A stretch of DNA of 64,000 bases from Pirellulales bacterium (GTDB lineage Bacteria; Planctomycetota; Planctomycetia; Pirellulales; Lacipirellulaceae), in contig JANQOF010000063.1 in NCBI GenBank assembly GCA_028279215.1, positions 62,001 to 126,000 of the forward strand. Direction: 5' to 3'. The notes below the pieces were generated by a model, which worked only from the letters and a program-made list of their open reading frames with translations, ran no database searches and had not been told where the DNA came from. This document shows, piece after piece, positions 36,409-45,600 of the stretch; the stretch's first letter is position 1, and each line of letters starts with the position of its first letter. Both the position numbers and the translations under genes were made by a program.

Positions 36409-36700
36409 TGGAGGTTGATTGGTCATTGGTTCTTCGTCATTAGTCGTTCCCACTTCAATTGTCCCGTCGCCCCCTTACAAATGGACAATTGACCACTCCA
36501 ATAGACGCCCGCAACATGAAAACACGTCGAGAAAAACAGAGGACAACGAAAGCCAACGGAAACGATCGGGGATGAATAGAGTCCCCTAGAATCGTTTTTC
36601 GGCAGGCGGGACAAAATGGACTAATGGAATGACCAATGTCCATGGTCCAATGACCAATGGATCGTATGATTGGTCGTTGATAATTCGAGCTTGGTCATTT
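36409..36700. repeat. ATTGGTC-word palindromic repeat region
   Basis: TTGATTGGTCATTGGTTC and TCATTAGTC at 36415-36445 are mirrored by GACTAATGGAATGACCAATG and CCAATGACCAATGG at 36617-36660. A nested AATTGTCC/GGACAATT hairpin and a AAACGAT/ATCGTTT hairpin with T-run lie between. The region ends about 40 bp before the PPK2 start. Confidence 0.6.
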
Positions 36701-36739
36701 TCCTCCAGCCCTCCCCGAATTAAAGGGTTACAAACGAAT

Positions 36740-37543
36740 ATGTGCCGTCCCATCACTATCAAACCTGGCGCGAAGGTCGACCTGGCGGACATCGATCCGC
36801 GTAGAATCGATGGCGATTGGGATAAGGATTCGGCTTACGAGCAGATAGAGAGGAACACCGAGCAGAGTCGCGAATTGGCGTATCGGTTGTATGCCGAGAA
36901 CCGGCGAAGCGTGCTCATTGTGCTGCAGGGGATGGACACCGCCGGGAAGGATGGGACGATTCGCGTAGTGCTGACGGGCATCAACCCGCAGAGCTGCCAG
37001 ATTGTGGCGTTCAAGCAGCCGAGTACCGAGGAGCGGGATCACGATTTCCTCTGGCGGATCCACAAGGCGGTTCCAAGGCGGGGGAACATTGGCATCTTTA
37101 ATCGGTCTCACTACGAAGACGTGTTGGTGGTGCGGGTACACAACCTGGTGCCCAAGAGCGAGTGGAAAACGCGGTACCGACGCATCAACGAGTTTGAAGA
37201 GTTGCTGGTTGAAGGGCGCATGACGCTGGTGAAGTGCTTCCTACACATAAGTAAAGAGGAGCAGCGCGAGCGGTTGCAAGCGCGACTCGACAATCCTGAC
37301 AAGCGGTGGAAGTTCTCGAAGGCCGATTTGGAAGAGCGAAAGCTGTGGGACGATTATCAAGATGCGTACCGCGTGGCGGTCGAATCGTGCAACACCAAGC
37401 ATGCGCCGTGGTACATCATTCCCTCCGACCGCAAGTGGTACCGCAACCTGGTCGTCAGTCAGCTACTGCTCGACACGTTGAAGCAAATGGATCCGCAAAT
37501 CCCCGACGCCGAAGAAGGGCTGGAAGGGATCGTCGTAGAGTAG
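36740..37543 (+). CDS. Polyphosphate kinase 2 family protein
   Basis: PPK2 enzymes transfer phosphate between polyphosphate and nucleotides. About 267 residues from ATG 36740; upstream in-frame sequence belongs to the repeat. Walker A is GMDTAGKDGTIRV at about 64-76. The lid and Walker B regions (GIFNRSHYEDVLVVRVHNLV) and the C-terminal APWYIIPSDRKWYRNLVVSQ are characteristic of the polyP:AMP/NDP phosphotransferase class. Whether it acts on mono- or diphosphates cannot be settled here. Confidence 0.93.
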   Translation: MCRPITIKPGAKVDLADIDPRRIDGDWDKDSAYEQIERNTEQSRELAYRLYAENRRSVLIVLQGMDTAGKDGTIRVVLTGINPQSCQIVAFKQPSTEERDHDFLWRIHKAVPRRGNIGIFNRSHYEDVLVVRVHNLVPKSEWKTRYRRINEFEELLVEGRMTLVKCFLHISKEEQRERLQARLDNPDKRWKFSKADLEERKLWDDYQDAYRVAVESCNTKHAPWYIIPSDRKWYRNLVVSQLLLDTLKQMDPQIPDAEEGLEGIVVE

Positions 37544-37569
37544 GGCACCGAAAGCGCAGAAACAGGTGA

Positions 37570-39699
37570 TCACCTGCGATTCGGGTCTGCGTGGTTGGAG
37601 ACTGTGGAGCGCGGCAACGCATCGTATCTCAGAAACAAGAATCCAGGCGCCTCGGCGACTTTTAGCTCAAGTTCACCCCGCGGACCAATCCAATGAGTGG
37701 ACGGCTCGGCAGTTACTAGGTTTGTGATACGGAGATTGGTGTTGCGGACGAACTCAAGATTGAAGTCGCTCGATTCTTCTCGGTTTAGCCTCTCGCGAAA
37801 GATCGTCAAATAGCCACTTCCGCTGCTCGGATCGTGATTCTGAAAGCCGGTCCAACTTTGGTTGTCCGGTTCGTCTCCAATTGGGAAGACGTAGCCCCGG
37901 TAGATCGCCTGCCGGTGCTGCTTGTAGATAGAGAGTAGCTCGCGCACCTGGCTGCGAGCTGTGGGACTGTAATGGCGGGTTTCCTGGAAGAAGATTGGGC
38001 TCGACATCAATGCGATACCCACCGCGTAATGGTGTGGGTGTTCGCCGGCGTCCGTCGATTCCGGAGGGTAGAGTCGGTCCACATTCTGGACTGTAACCTG
38101 AAACTTGTTGAGGTTAACGTACTTCGAGAGGTTCCAGGCATCGTTCAGAACTTTGTAGGGCACGTAGCGGACTGGGTCTCGCACCGTTTGCGTTTTTCGA
38201 TTCGCGAGATACACATTGCCATACTCGCGACCACTGAAATAGCCCATCCTAGTTGCGAACTCGGTCACGTCCCAGTTGACTCGAGCGGTGTGGTTGGAAT
38301 AGCGAACCAGCGTGCGAGCCTTGTTGGTAAGGCTGTCGAACTTGTCCTTGGTCGTTAGATTGGCGAAGTCCAGCTTAAAGTACTTGAAGTCGCCTCGGTC
38401 GTAGTTCTCGATGAGCGCAGCGGACGGGGCAGTCCACGCAGCCCACAATCCAAGCTTGACCCCAAGCTCGTCGGCTCGCCGACGGACGTTCGCCCAACCG
38501 TGTGGATAAACCGGGTAGTCGCCAAACTGCTTTGCGGCCCCAGCACCGTGTTGTACTTCCCGCGCTGAAGCGGCCGTGGTCCACTGCGGAGTTTGCCAAC
38601 CGTCGTCGATCTGAAGTACGTCGATGCCGAGGTCGGCCACCGATTCGAGTTCCTCAAGCACATTTTCTTCTCGAGCCGCATGCAGACACGGCGCCCTGCC
38701 GTCTTCGGTCCCCCAAGTATTCGCCATGATGTAAACATCGTGGGTTGGGTGGACCGGAAACCGCACTCGGTCGAACCGCTTCAGGGCCAGTTCGGCATTG
38801 GACTCGTCGCCGCTAAACAGCACGGTCCATGTGGCCCAGCAGTTCCTGAAGCGATCAGCGGTCACATCTTGAGGCAATAGGCCGGCTCCCGTTACACTTG
38901 CCGATTCATGGTCGAACAGGAACTCGCCTGTAGCTACATCGGCGTTCTTGTGTAAGTGAGTATGCTTGTTGGACTCCTTGATGAGGATGACGCCATGGTC
39001 GTCGGCACGGAGAGCGACGCCGTTTGCCCAGTCAACTGCGGCGCTGCCGTCTGGCACCTCGGCCTCACGTAAGATTCGCGCATCCATGTTGGCTTTGATG
39101 CCTTGCATCAGACCGAACGCACGGCGGCGCAGCTTCGGGTGCTGAACGCTTATCGTCTCGACCACCTGAGGATCGAACGTTGCCCCGGCGCCGTCGTACG
39201 CGGCTAGAGCTTTCAACCGACATTGAGTCCGCAGCCCGGGTGCACCTGGATAGGCCCAGATGGCGTAGCGTAACCGCAAACCTCCTTCCGGATACTCGAA
39301 CTCTGCGACGACTCGGAGATGGTCGCTCGTAAACCGTTCGTCGTCGTCGAGATCGGCAGAAAGCGATACCAGCTTGCATTCGCCTAAGGGTCCGAAGTCC
39401 CAATCGCAAGCCGTCGCTCCGTGGGTTCGTGTCGGTGCGTACTCCTGAGCGCCAAGACGCAGGCTAACTGTTTGCAGTCCGCGACGACTCAAGTGCCACT
39501 GTCGGGTTACAGTTCCAGTGCTGACGGTTAAGTTCTGCCCGTCAAACTGCATCCACGACTGGTTAAAGCTTGCTGACCGCTGGAACTCGTTTGCCTGGCA
39601 GTACGTCTCGCAGGTTGCGGTGGCCACGAAGGCAAGCCAAACCAGCAACACACCACGTGTGAGAGTTTCGCAAATACATCTCATAGATATCATCGGCAT
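37570..39699 (-). CDS. Secreted alpha-galactosidase-like glycoside hydrolase (GH36/GH27-related)
   Basis: The 709-residue exported enzyme has a signal segment (TRGVLLVWLAFVATATCETY), a beta-sandwich N-terminal half and a TIM-barrel part. The catalytic region is GDFKYFKLDFANL, with the nucleophile Asp in KLDF, typical of clan GH-D alpha-galactosidases. GIDVLQIDDGWQ and ELGVKLGLWAAWTAPS are also family hallmarks. The acid/base residue is not assigned. It probably releases alpha-galactose or a related sugar outside the cytoplasm. It lies downstream of the sigma/FecR genes on the same strand. Confidence 0.82.
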   Translation of the reverse strand: MPMISMRCICETLTRGVLLVWLAFVATATCETYCQANEFQRSASFNQSWMQFDGQNLTVSTGTVTRQWHLSRRGLQTVSLRLGAQEYAPTRTHGATACDWDFGPLGECKLVSLSADLDDDERFTSDHLRVVAEFEYPEGGLRLRYAIWAYPGAPGLRTQCRLKALAAYDGAGATFDPQVVETISVQHPKLRRRAFGLMQGIKANMDARILREAEVPDGSAAVDWANGVALRADDHGVILIKESNKHTHLHKNADVATGEFLFDHESASVTGAGLLPQDVTADRFRNCWATWTVLFSGDESNAELALKRFDRVRFPVHPTHDVYIMANTWGTEDGRAPCLHAAREENVLEELESVADLGIDVLQIDDGWQTPQWTTAASAREVQHGAGAAKQFGDYPVYPHGWANVRRRADELGVKLGLWAAWTAPSAALIENYDRGDFKYFKLDFANLTTKDKFDSLTNKARTLVRYSNHTARVNWDVTEFATRMGYFSGREYGNVYLANRKTQTVRDPVRYVPYKVLNDAWNLSKYVNLNKFQVTVQNVDRLYPPESTDAGEHPHHYAVGIALMSSPIFFQETRHYSPTARSQVRELLSIYKQHRQAIYRGYVFPIGDEPDNQSWTGFQNHDPSSGSGYLTIFRERLNREESSDFNLEFVRNTNLRITNLVTAEPSTHWIGPRGELELKVAEAPGFLFLRYDALPRSTVSNHADPNRR

Positions 39700-39807
39700 G
39701 GGCCTGAAACGCTAATCGCCTGACGGATGGGGTCCTTGGGGCACCCATAGCATCGCACGCGCGCCAAGGGTTTGAAGGCGGGAGCTATCAAGTGGCAAAA
39801 GCGATCG

Positions 39808-41484
39808 CTAACGGCTGATCCTGTACTTCTCGGCAAGTTGCCGGGCAAGGCTATCGATACGCGCGCCATCAAGACCTTCGTCGTAGATCATAACTTCAGC
39901 GATGTCTCCGCGGAAATGCAAAGGGTACCCACCATGCCGCCCGATGACTTTGCGTGAGGTAACGGCGATCGCCGCAGGTGCGGTGCTGCTGCCTACGGAT
40001 CGGTTGTTGATCCACAACTCAGCATGGTTGTTGGCTCGGTCGTAGAGATACACCGCGACGAACGGTTCGCCGACTCTTGTCGTGCTAAGGCCTCCCTCGA
40101 TCGATTCACCGTTAGCCGCCTCGCCGACACGAATACCTTCTTCCCCGGAGAACCCGAGGAATACGAAGGGGTGGAAGCCCGCTCTACCCTGACCATCGAT
40201 CCGCGTGACGATCTGAAGGATATTTGGGTCTTGTCGCATCCAAGTGCGCAATTGCGGTGGGCCGTTGTAATTGATGATCTGCACTGATTCCGCCGAGTTC
40301 TCGCGGATCGACGCGACTAGAGCAATCGTCTGACTATCACCAGTGCTGATCGGAGTTGTGATTAGACAGTCGTCTTCGCCATCGAACCGCACTGCTGGCC
40401 ACCCACCGATCGCGTCGCTGACAACTCGTGGGCGCGCGCTCGGCTTCGCCTGAAGCGCATTGTGCGGGATGCGATTGAAAGGAGATAGCGTATCTCGCCA
40501 CACGTTGACACGACCCTCGTTGTCCAGGTTCCAATGATCGCTACTTAGCCAAAGGGCAAGCCGACCTTCGACAGGCGGCATTACCTCATGTAATGGATCG
40601 CTCTGATCCGCCAACCAGCGGACAAACGCCTCTTCGTCCGCCTGGAACCGCTGGGCCTCGTCAGTACCTGGTCGGAAGTGGATCGCGTTGTGCGTCGTAA
40701 CCAGCATGGGCTCACCGACCGTCTCCCCGAGTCGGTTGCGGGCGCGGGTGATCACCTCACCCGAAAACACATGTACTTGGGTGCCATCGGTTTCGTCCAC
40801 GCTGACGCCGAACTCGGTGCCGATGTCGATGACCTCGGAGCTAGGCGTTAGCACCGAGAACCCAGATGCCGACGGCGGGACAACTGCCGATACGCGGCCA
40901 TGACTCAGTGAGATTGAATTCTCTCCCAGGTCGAGTTGACAAGGCCCTTGCATAACGAGAACGGCACCAGTCTCGAAAGTTAGTTGTGCGGCACCCGATA
41001 CCAGATTAAGCGCTGAGCCGATCGTAAAATGCTGTCCGCTCGCATAACTGTTGGCCTGCCATCGTGGCTCTCTGATGTCGCCGAGTGTAGCGACGATGGC
41101 CGGACTCTCGGCCGCCGCGCCGCCTTTGAATAGCAGCTCAACGGCGGGTTCGCGGTTGTCTCTAAATACCAGGAGCGCAACCATAAGACTTGCTGCAGTG
41201 GCCACGGCAACGATGCCCAGCCTATGCAACACGGTGGTCTCCAGAAGTTTCAGAGGTCGGCCGTTTCCCCGAGCGGCCTGGTTCTCCGAGTCGGCATAGC
41301 GGCTCACATCGTCATACAAGGATAGCCGGCGAATGTCCTCCTCGACCTGCAAATGGTCCACAAAGGCCGCGAGATTGGCTGGGTCGGCCTCTAGCCATTC
41401 ACCGAACCGACGGAACGAGTCTCCATCGACACGGCCATCGAAGAAGTCGGCAATCGCTCTCGAGTTTTCTGCTTCAGGTTTCAT
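39808..41484 (-). CDS. FecR-type anti-sigma factor with C-terminal LamG domain
   Basis: The 558-residue single-pass protein has a cytoplasmic N-terminal segment with the FecR-like opening (FRRFGEWLEADPANLAAFVDH), a membrane helix (LGIVAVATAASLMVALLVF, about 90-108), and a FecR domain (GAAQLTFETGAVLVMQGPCQ, LSHGRVSAVVP, VIDIGTEFGVSVDETDGTQV, about 155-260). A concanavalin-like LamG domain follows (about 320-555). Such proteins hold an ECF sigma factor inactive until an outer signal is bound; the LamG domain is a plausible glycan sensor. Its ATG overlaps the end of the sigma gene by 11 nt, indicating translational coupling. Confidence 0.9.
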   Translation of the reverse strand: MKPEAENSRAIADFFDGRVDGDSFRRFGEWLEADPANLAAFVDHLQVEEDIRRLSLYDDVSRYADSENQAARGNGRPLKLLETTVLHRLGIVAVATAASLMVALLVFRDNREPAVELLFKGGAAAESPAIVATLGDIREPRWQANSYASGQHFTIGSALNLVSGAAQLTFETGAVLVMQGPCQLDLGENSISLSHGRVSAVVPPSASGFSVLTPSSEVIDIGTEFGVSVDETDGTQVHVFSGEVITRARNRLGETVGEPMLVTTHNAIHFRPGTDEAQRFQADEEAFVRWLADQSDPLHEVMPPVEGRLALWLSSDHWNLDNEGRVNVWRDTLSPFNRIPHNALQAKPSARPRVVSDAIGGWPAVRFDGEDDCLITTPISTGDSQTIALVASIRENSAESVQIINYNGPPQLRTWMRQDPNILQIVTRIDGQGRAGFHPFVFLGFSGEEGIRVGEAANGESIEGGLSTTRVGEPFVAVYLYDRANNHAELWINNRSVGSSTAPAAIAVTSRKVIGRHGGYPLHFRGDIAEVMIYDEGLDGARIDSLARQLAEKYRISR

Positions 41485-41971
41485 GATCGAGGATCTTGAT
41501 TTGACTTCTTATGCAGTCGGCGAGCGCCCTCCGGCTGCGGCAGAGCGCGCTACGCACTGCTCCGGCGGAAAGTGCGAGACGGTCAGCGATCTGATCTGCA
41601 TTCAGGCCTCGGTAGTATCTAAATTCGATTAGCTGTCGATTCCGATCAGTAAGACGTTCAATGCAGATTCTCAGAGCGGCCAGTCGGTCGTCCGGCGACT
41701 CCGGCCGCCGCTCGAACTCCAAAGCGATGGAACTTAGCAGTTCAGGCCGAAAGCCGATTGCTTCTCGTTCATGGCGCTTGTAATAACGAAGTACCTCAAA
41801 GCGGGCTATCGTCAGCGCCCAGCTCCTAAAGGATCGCTGGTCGCCGTGGACGTCGAAGTCCGAGAACTTACGGGCGCAAGTCTCCGCTACAATCTGAACC
41901 AGGTCCTCCACATCCTGCCGTTGCCGCACCATCCCGTTGATAAACGCACCAATGACGGGCTGTGCTTGCAT
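41474..41971 (-). CDS. ECF-type RNA polymerase sigma-70 factor
   Basis: The 165-residue product has sigma region 2 (AFINGMVRQRQDVEDLVQIV, then FRSWALTIARFEVLRYYKRH) and region 4 (IERLTDRNRQLIEFRYYRGL, ADQIADRLALSAGAVRSALC). It belongs to the Rhodopirellula/Verrucomicrobium ECF group. It likely controls the FecR-LamG locus and the divergent surface-protein cluster. The conserved LWMQAQPVIGAFI begins before ATG 41971: in-frame codons upstream encode LGRLAPLW. An ATT at 42031 with GGAG 7 nt before it is a possible rare start, so the true N-terminus may be 20 residues longer. Confidence 0.9.
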   Translation of the reverse strand: MQAQPVIGAFINGMVRQRQDVEDLVQIVAETCARKFSDFDVHGDQRSFRSWALTIARFEVLRYYKRHEREAIGFRPELLSSIALEFERRPESPDDRLAALRICIERLTDRNRQLIEFRYYRGLNADQIADRLALSAGAVRSALCRSRRALADCIRSQIKILDHET

Positions 41972-42031
41972 CCAAAGCGGCGCGAGCCGGCCAAGCTCCT
42001 TGGCGCTATCGTTGTTCTGTTCTGGGCTAAT

Positions 42032-42646
42032 TCCAGTTACTCCACTTCAACATCAAGAAAAGCGGTGAGGACGCTGACACCTCACGCACCGCCAATCTAG
42101 CAACCAATGTCGCCGTTGAAGTGTTACAGAGAAAAGTGCAAAAAGCTCGTGATTCGTATTCCCAGGCGATCGCGAGGTCATCGTAGTCGCCCCTCGGAGT
42201 GAATGTGAATTTCATCGTTCGATTCGGCGTGCAGGGAACCGCATCGAACCGCTGAAAGGAATTTCCGGATTTTTTTCGACACACTCGATGTCGGGGGGCG
42301 GTTGCTAGGGTGACTATGGGAAGCTCATGCGACGTCAATCGGATTCGGTTGTCCGATACGTACACGCGAAGGTCCCGATTACCTCCTCTAGTGTGTTCGT
42401 CGTGGCGGTCATCCCGGTTCAGCTACAAGACGCTCATCAAATCTTGGCCGGCGTGGATGGCTACGACGCAATGGTACTGACTGATCTAAGGCAGAAGAGC
42501 CCGCCTGATACGCCTTGCGACTCTTCTCCCCACTGCGTTGCTCGGAGTTCCCACACAGCGAAAGGAAGGCAACCTTGACAATCCACCGTATATCGACCCA
42601 TCCGTCTAGTCCGCTGGTACCCGCTCGTTGTGGGATGGAACACAAA
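42032..42646. other. Divergent regulatory region, 615 bp
   Basis: The region lies between the sigma factor (minus) and the PEP-CTERM polyprotein (plus). No credible coding frame. A seven-T run followed by CGACACACTCGATGTCG (42277-42293, 5-bp stem) and GGGGGGCGG is a conspicuous block. An AAGGAAGG at about 42561-42568 precedes a TTG that is in frame with the downstream gene and would extend it by 24 codons. It is the natural place for an ECF promoter. Confidence 0.45.
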
Positions 42647-45600
42647 ATGCACCGTGCGACGCGATGCCTTAGGGTAACTATCGCGTTGCTATTGATGTTG
42701 GTCGCATGCCCGGCGCGATCGGCGACTCAGCCCGATCGGCTGTACCGGATGGGAGAAGACGATGTCTCGTCGTCAGGCGCAGTCTCGGACACGTTCGATA
42801 GCATCTTCCTTGATGACTCCACATTCGTCGATGCGCAAGACCTAACGGCAGGCGCGACAAGTCCCACGTATACTACGGTCGGCGGCTCCATCGAATCCCT
42901 GCCTGGCGGTGTCGACAGCACGAACGCGATTTCGTTTGACGGGAGCGACGACTTCTTGACGGGTGCTGCCTTCGGCAGGCCTTCGCTTACGGTCTCGAAC
43001 ACGGACTCGCAGAGCCCAATCCTGGGCAACTACGACGGGTTATCGGGACGCGGACTCCAGTTTTGGGCACGCCCGGCGGACAACGGCGGAGGCTCCCCCG
43101 CGACTGGTAGTGACCAAACGCTCATTTCGGACGCCGAGCGACACGCCGTAATCATCGATGCCGCTGGGCAATGGAGAGCGCGCTACAACAACACTTTCCG
43201 CACCGCTGACGTCGCTGCGTCGGCCGACACCTGGACCCATCTTATGCTCGTCTCGCCCACCGGCACGACGGGAGCCACTTTCTACGTTGATGGGCTCGCC
43301 GTAGTCGGCTTTTCAGGCGGTTACTCCAACACGGGAAGCGACCTTTTTATAGGAGCGCGAGATGACAGCGCCGAGTTCTACTCGGGGCTAATAGACGAAG
43401 TCGACATGTTTGTCCTAGGAGATAACGGGACGGTCAGCGCCTCGTTCGATTACACGACCGACAACGAGTACTTCACCGAGGTCTTTCTCCCAAGTCAGAG
43501 CGGGTACGGACCCAACGATCCATGGGTGATTGGCGACACCGATTTTGACGGCGACGTCGACACCAACGACGTGAACAGCTTCGTCGCGAACTGGCTTACT
43601 AGCAACACAGTGACCGGCGGCGTCCAGGCAGGCGATTACACGAGCATCATGAACGGCGACTTCGACGCGGACGGCGATGTCGATCGACAAGACTTTTTCT
43701 TGTTGAGGCAAGCCAATCCATCGGCCGCGCTAGCGGCTGCTACCGCGATCGCCACTCCCGAGCCCACGGCTGTGTGGCTGCTCGTTGGAGTGTTCGGACT
43801 GCTGGCGATCGTCCGTCGGCATCGAATTTTGGCAAGGAGCCTCGTGCCAAAGGTGGTTCGTGCGGGCGCGCTCACTTGCCTAGCATTCGGGTTGGCGTCG
43901 CCAAGCTTTGCGCAGATCACGTGGGACGCAGGCGGCGATGGCGTCAGCGTTTTTCAGGAAGAAAACTGGACCGCCAACGGCGACGTAGCCGGCACTGATC
44001 CGCCGGCAGACACGGTGAACCCCAACACCGCAGTCGACTTCGACATGATCGTCGAAAACGTCAGTGGCATGGGGGCCACGGCAGGCGGCGACAACGGCGC
44101 TGGCACGCTCGTGCTTGGCGATGGTTTCTCTCTAACCGTGCGCGAAGACGCCACCTACCGTGCAAACCTAGGCAACGGCAGCAGCATACAAGGCACGTCG
44201 GGTGGCCTCGCGGAGACGCTCACAATTCAAGACAGCGCCAGTGTGTTGACCCAGTTTCTAGCTGATGTCGACGTGACGATGTCGGGCGCCTCGAGTTTGC
44301 TGCTGAACGGCTCGGGGGACCCAATTGGTGAGGCATCGACTATCAACCTTGCTGCGGCTTGGACCGGCACTCTCACTTTCGCTGGGGAGAGCCCGTCGAA
44401 CGTCTTCAATGAGCACTTGTCTTCAATCACCGTCAACGGCACCCCAGCAGCCTACGGGACTAACGTCGACCTAGTGCCAGACGGTAGCGGTGGCACGATC
44501 CTGTCGCTCGGCACTTCGCAATCTTTGGCAACGCTCACCGTCGATCGCAACACGGGGAACATGCTGCTGGAGAACAACACGGGGTCGTCTCTGGGAACGA
44601 TTATTCAGTACGACGTGCAGTCGGCTTCGGGCGGTTTCGAGCCGGCCAATTGGAGTTCGATCGCCGACACCGGCGGCCTAGAAGGAGACGGCACACCGAT
44701 CGGCGCGACCGGTTGGTTCGAGTTGACCGCGTCTGGTACCGCTAGCAGCGATCTATCGGAAGGTACTTTCGGCGCGGGCATCGACTTTGTTGACGGCTTG
44801 AGCCTCGACCTCGGCGACGAGTCTTGGATCCAGAGCCCATTCAACGACGTCCGAATGGTCCTTCAAGACGACCAAGGCAACGATATTGAAGTAATCGTGA
44901 TCTATACAGGCACGCCGATCCTCGAGGGAGACTTCACCGGTGACGGTGTCATCGACGAGCTTGACTGGCCGACGGTTCGCGACAACCTGCTGACGGACGT
45001 CTCGTCCATGGCCAAGATCAACCAGTACCTCAGCGGCGACTTGACCGGCGATGGCATCGTCAATCGATTAGACTTCAACGAGTTCAAGACACTCTTTGAG
45101 GCCCAGCCAGGTGCCGGGAGCTTCGAAGCGATGCTCTCAAGCATCGCAACCCCAGAACCAGGAAGTCTCTGTCTCGTCGCATTGATGATCGTGAGTCTCG
45201 TGCTGCGGCACCGACGGACCGTCGGGTGGGCCGCGTCTCTCGACCGAACAGTACTCTCCCGCCGCAAGGCCTGTGAAGGACAAATACGCATGAGCTCCAG
45301 TGACACGCGACGACTCGCATTGCTGCTGACATTTGCCATGTTCGCGCCAGTTGCTGCGCACGCGCAAATCATCACTTGGGACGGCGGCGGAGACGGTGTG
45401 AGCACCTACCAAGAAGCCAATTGGGTGGTGACAGACGACACCGGCAGCGCCGCATTGGCGGGGCTTGTGGGAATGGATCCGCCAGCGGACTTCGTGAACG
45501 GCGCCGCCGACATTGAAGCTAACGCAATCGTCGGCGGTGCCGCAACGGCTGGTGGCCCCGCCGGCGCGGGGGGGCACTTCGACCTTGGCTCTGGATTTTC

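Larger units (their letters stand above)
35810..36739. other. Long intergenic region, 930 bp, repeats and a candidate RNA
   Basis: No frame here looks like a protein. It contains the second copy of the block related to 31561-31614 (36136-36185), a possible promoter just after it (TTGTAG, 18 bp, TGATAA), a perfect terminator (36381-36399) and an ATTGGTC-word repeat (36409-36700). The ppk2 gene starts at its right end. Confidence 0.55.
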
